NCBI RefSeq assembly: GCF_014863545.1
Contig: NZ_CP062260.1
Location: 3,534,001 to 3,598,000 of the forward strand
Direction of reading: 5' to 3'
DNA: 64,000 nt
DNA from: Paenibacillus sp. JNUCC32
GTDB taxonomy: Bacteria; Bacillota; Bacilli; Paenibacillales; Paenibacillaceae
Part shown: in pieces, positions 62,659 through 64,000 of the stretch
Numbering within the stretch: the first letter of the stretch is position 1
Layout of the letters: each line of letters starts with the position of its first letter
Notes under the pieces: model-generated
The model's input: the letters and a program-made list of their open reading frames with translations, nothing else
Databases searched by the model: none
Told to the model about the DNA's origin: nothing
Translations under genes and position numbers: made by a program

Positions 62659-63360
62659 TCAATCCTCCTCTTTCCCTACTAAAATTGAGCCGAGACGCAC
62701 CCAGGTCGCCCCTTCCTCTATGGCAACTTCAAAGTCATTGGACATGCCCATGGACAATTCGGTCAATGGCTCCGCCGTAAGCGCCTGCTCGTTCAGCTCA
62801 TCTCTTAGTTGTCTTAAACCACGAAATACAGGACGCGTCTGCTCCGCCGACGATTCGTATGGAGCCATGGTCATGAGTCCGGTTACCTTTACGTGCGAAA
62901 GACTGTTGATTTCCTTCAAAAACTCGGCTGCTTGCTCGGGAGGCAAGCCGTACTTGGATTCCTCACCCGAGATATTGACCTGCATCAAGGCGGATACCTG
63001 CAGATTCAGCGCAGCCGCCCGCTTCTCCAGCTCATGGGCCAAAGACAAGCGGTCGAGCGAATGAATATATTGAAATTTATCAATGACATCCCGGACCTTA
63101 TTGGTCTGAAGATGGCCGATGAAATGCCATGTGCCGCGGTTGCCGAGTGCATTCCACTTCGCCTGGGCATCCTGCCAGCGGTTCTCGCCGATATGCAAAA
63201 GTCCGTGATCCAGTACCGAAGCCGTCATATCCAAGGAGACATATTTCGTGACCGCAATCATATTCACATCATTCCGGTCCCTGCCGCTTCTTGCGCAAGC
63301 CTCCGTTATTCGCTGTTCCACTTGATCGATACGTTCCTTCAAACTCAAGGGACGACTCAC
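62659..63360 (-). CDS. ylmE: YggS family PLP-homeostasis protein YlmE
   Basis: The 233-residue TIM-barrel protein binds pyridoxal phosphate (Lys in AVTKYV, about 37) and balances free PLP. HFIGHLQTNKVR and GLMTMAPY are conserved. The start GTG (63358-63360) overlaps the pgeF stop (GTGA). The open frame to 63465 merely reads through pgeF in another frame and was trimmed. The length matches the family. Confidence 0.93.
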   Translation of the reverse strand: MSRPLSLKERIDQVEQRITEACARSGRDRNDVNMIAVTKYVSLDMTASVLDHGLLHIGENRWQDAQAKWNALGNRGTWHFIGHLQTNKVRDVIDKFQYIHSLDRLSLAHELEKRAAALNLQVSALMQVNISGEESKYGLPPEQAAEFLKEINSLSHVKVTGLMTMAPYESSAEQTRPVFRGLRQLRDELNEQALTAEPLTELSMGMSNDFEVAIEEGATWVRLGSILVGKEED

Positions 63361-64000
63361 CTCTTTCTCATCCCGATCCAACTCGCCATCCGACCCGTAG
63401 TCCCTCCATCTTTGCGATAGGAGAAGAACCGATCGTGATTGCAGCTTGTACACCATGATGTACATTCGATATGTTCCGCCAATATTCCTGCTTTAATCAT
63501 AATGTGTCTGTTTATTTCTTTCAAGTTCAGCATGTATTTCCCGTGTCCCTTGTCGATATAAAAAGCTGAATTTGTAACTTTATCGCCTGAGAATCCTTCG
63601 ATTCCGAGTTCGCGGACACGCTCCATGACCCGATCATCCACCTCGTAACAGCATTCGCCGATCGACGGACCGATGGCTGCATGGAGGTTCCGAGGCAAGC
63701 TTCCGTATTCCGCAGACATCCTGACCACCATTTGTTCGGCTATGGCACCCACGGTTCCCTTCCAGCCAGCGTGGGCCAGACCGACGGCGCCCGTGACCGG
63801 GTCCCAGAAATACAGCGGCACGCAGTCGGCGTAGAAGGAAGTCAGCAACACGCCGGGAACATCGGTTACAAGCCCGTCCGTATCTTGATAGGCCGAGGCC
63901 CGGTCCAAGCTCCCTCTGCCCCTGTCCTTATCATGAACGACGCCAATCCGGATGCCGTGCACCTGCTCGCCGCACGTCCAGTCTTCGAGAGAAAAGCCAA
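63357..64000 (-). CDS. pgeF: Peptidoglycan editing factor / multicopper-like YlmD (C-terminal part)
   Basis: Reading continues past the right edge, so the N-terminus is missing; 214 codons are visible. The family motifs CGEQVHG, ADCVPLYF, AHAGWKGT (His-Ala-Gly-Trp) and IGECCYEV are present, with the copper/zinc ligand Cys and His residues. Relatives hydrolyse misplaced dipeptides from UDP-MurNAc or oxidise polyphenols. It overlaps ylmE by 4 bp. Confidence 0.94.
   Translation of the reverse strand, partial: GFSLEDWTCGEQVHGIRIGVVHDKDRGRGSLDRASAYQDTDGLVTDVPGVLLTSFYADCVPLYFWDPVTGAVGLAHAGWKGTVGAIAEQMVVRMSAEYGSLPRNLHAAIGPSIGECCYEVDDRVMERVRELGIEGFSGDKVTNSAFYIDKGHGKYMLNLKEINRHIMIKAGILAEHIECTSWCTSCNHDRFFSYRKDGGTTGRMASWIGMRKR

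Overview
The window (about 50% GC) reads as chromosomal DNA of a spore-forming Paenibacillus-like member of the Bacillales. The evidence is the gene order pgeF-ylmE-sepF-ylmG-ylmH-divIVA-ileS, a PyrR-type attenuated pyr operon, a YjcZ-family sporulation peptide, a YteA-type DksA-like protein, a T-box leader, strong Shine-Dalgarno sites and many intrinsic terminators. No rRNA gene, CRISPR array, transposase or phage structural gene was seen.

Layout. 1-2.9 kb: a self-regulated TetR gene followed by a GNAT acetyltransferase and the start of an ABC exporter ATPase, then an L,D-transpeptidase and a VOC protein. 3.2-24.9 kb: a large carbohydrate locus on the minus strand. It has a YesM/YesN-like two-component pair, a lipoprotein/permease/permease sugar importer, and GH3, GH38, GH125, an unassigned clan GH-A enzyme, a second GH38 and a GH20. 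GH38, GH125 and GH20 together point to high-mannose or N-glycan breakdown. A cre-like site sits before the importer gene. 25-31.4 kb: housekeeping and stress genes (a second L,D-transpeptidase, an AI-2E family protein, ung, tRNA-Leu, a polysaccharide deacetylase, a TetR/MFS efflux pair sharing a 17-bp operator). 31.4-35.8 kb: a more AT-rich accessory strip (GMC oxidoreductase, unknown beta-sandwich-like protein, YjcZ peptide, DUF421 protein). The DUF421 gene lies between two identical 46-bp copies of the terminator of the adjacent tRNA-fMet/tRNA-Ile operon.

36-39.7 kb holds a compact type VII secretion (T7SSb) satellite module: an EspG-like protein, a WXG-type N-terminus fused to a glycine-zipper C-terminus (candidate membrane-acting effector), a six-span membrane protein (candidate immunity protein), DUF4176 and a WXG100 protein. 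No secretion ATPase is present, so the machinery must be elsewhere. This is the most promising candidate for an undescribed system.

40.7-49.7 kb: pyrR-pyrB-pyrC-carA-carB-pyrF-pyrE behind a PyrR attenuator, without pyrK, pyrD or pyrP, with two ARG-box-like sites before pyrC. 49.7-55 kb: dapL, an ABC-F protein preceded by a 51-codon leader ORF and terminator, rluD and lspA. 55-64 kb: a YteA-like protein, DUF5665, an IleS2-like ileS with a T-box leader interrupted by a 361-bp MITE-like element, then the divIVA/ylm/sepF cluster running off the right edge.

Starts were chosen from Shine-Dalgarno spacing and often differ from the longest possible reading frame. All family calls come from reading motifs by eye, without database searches.
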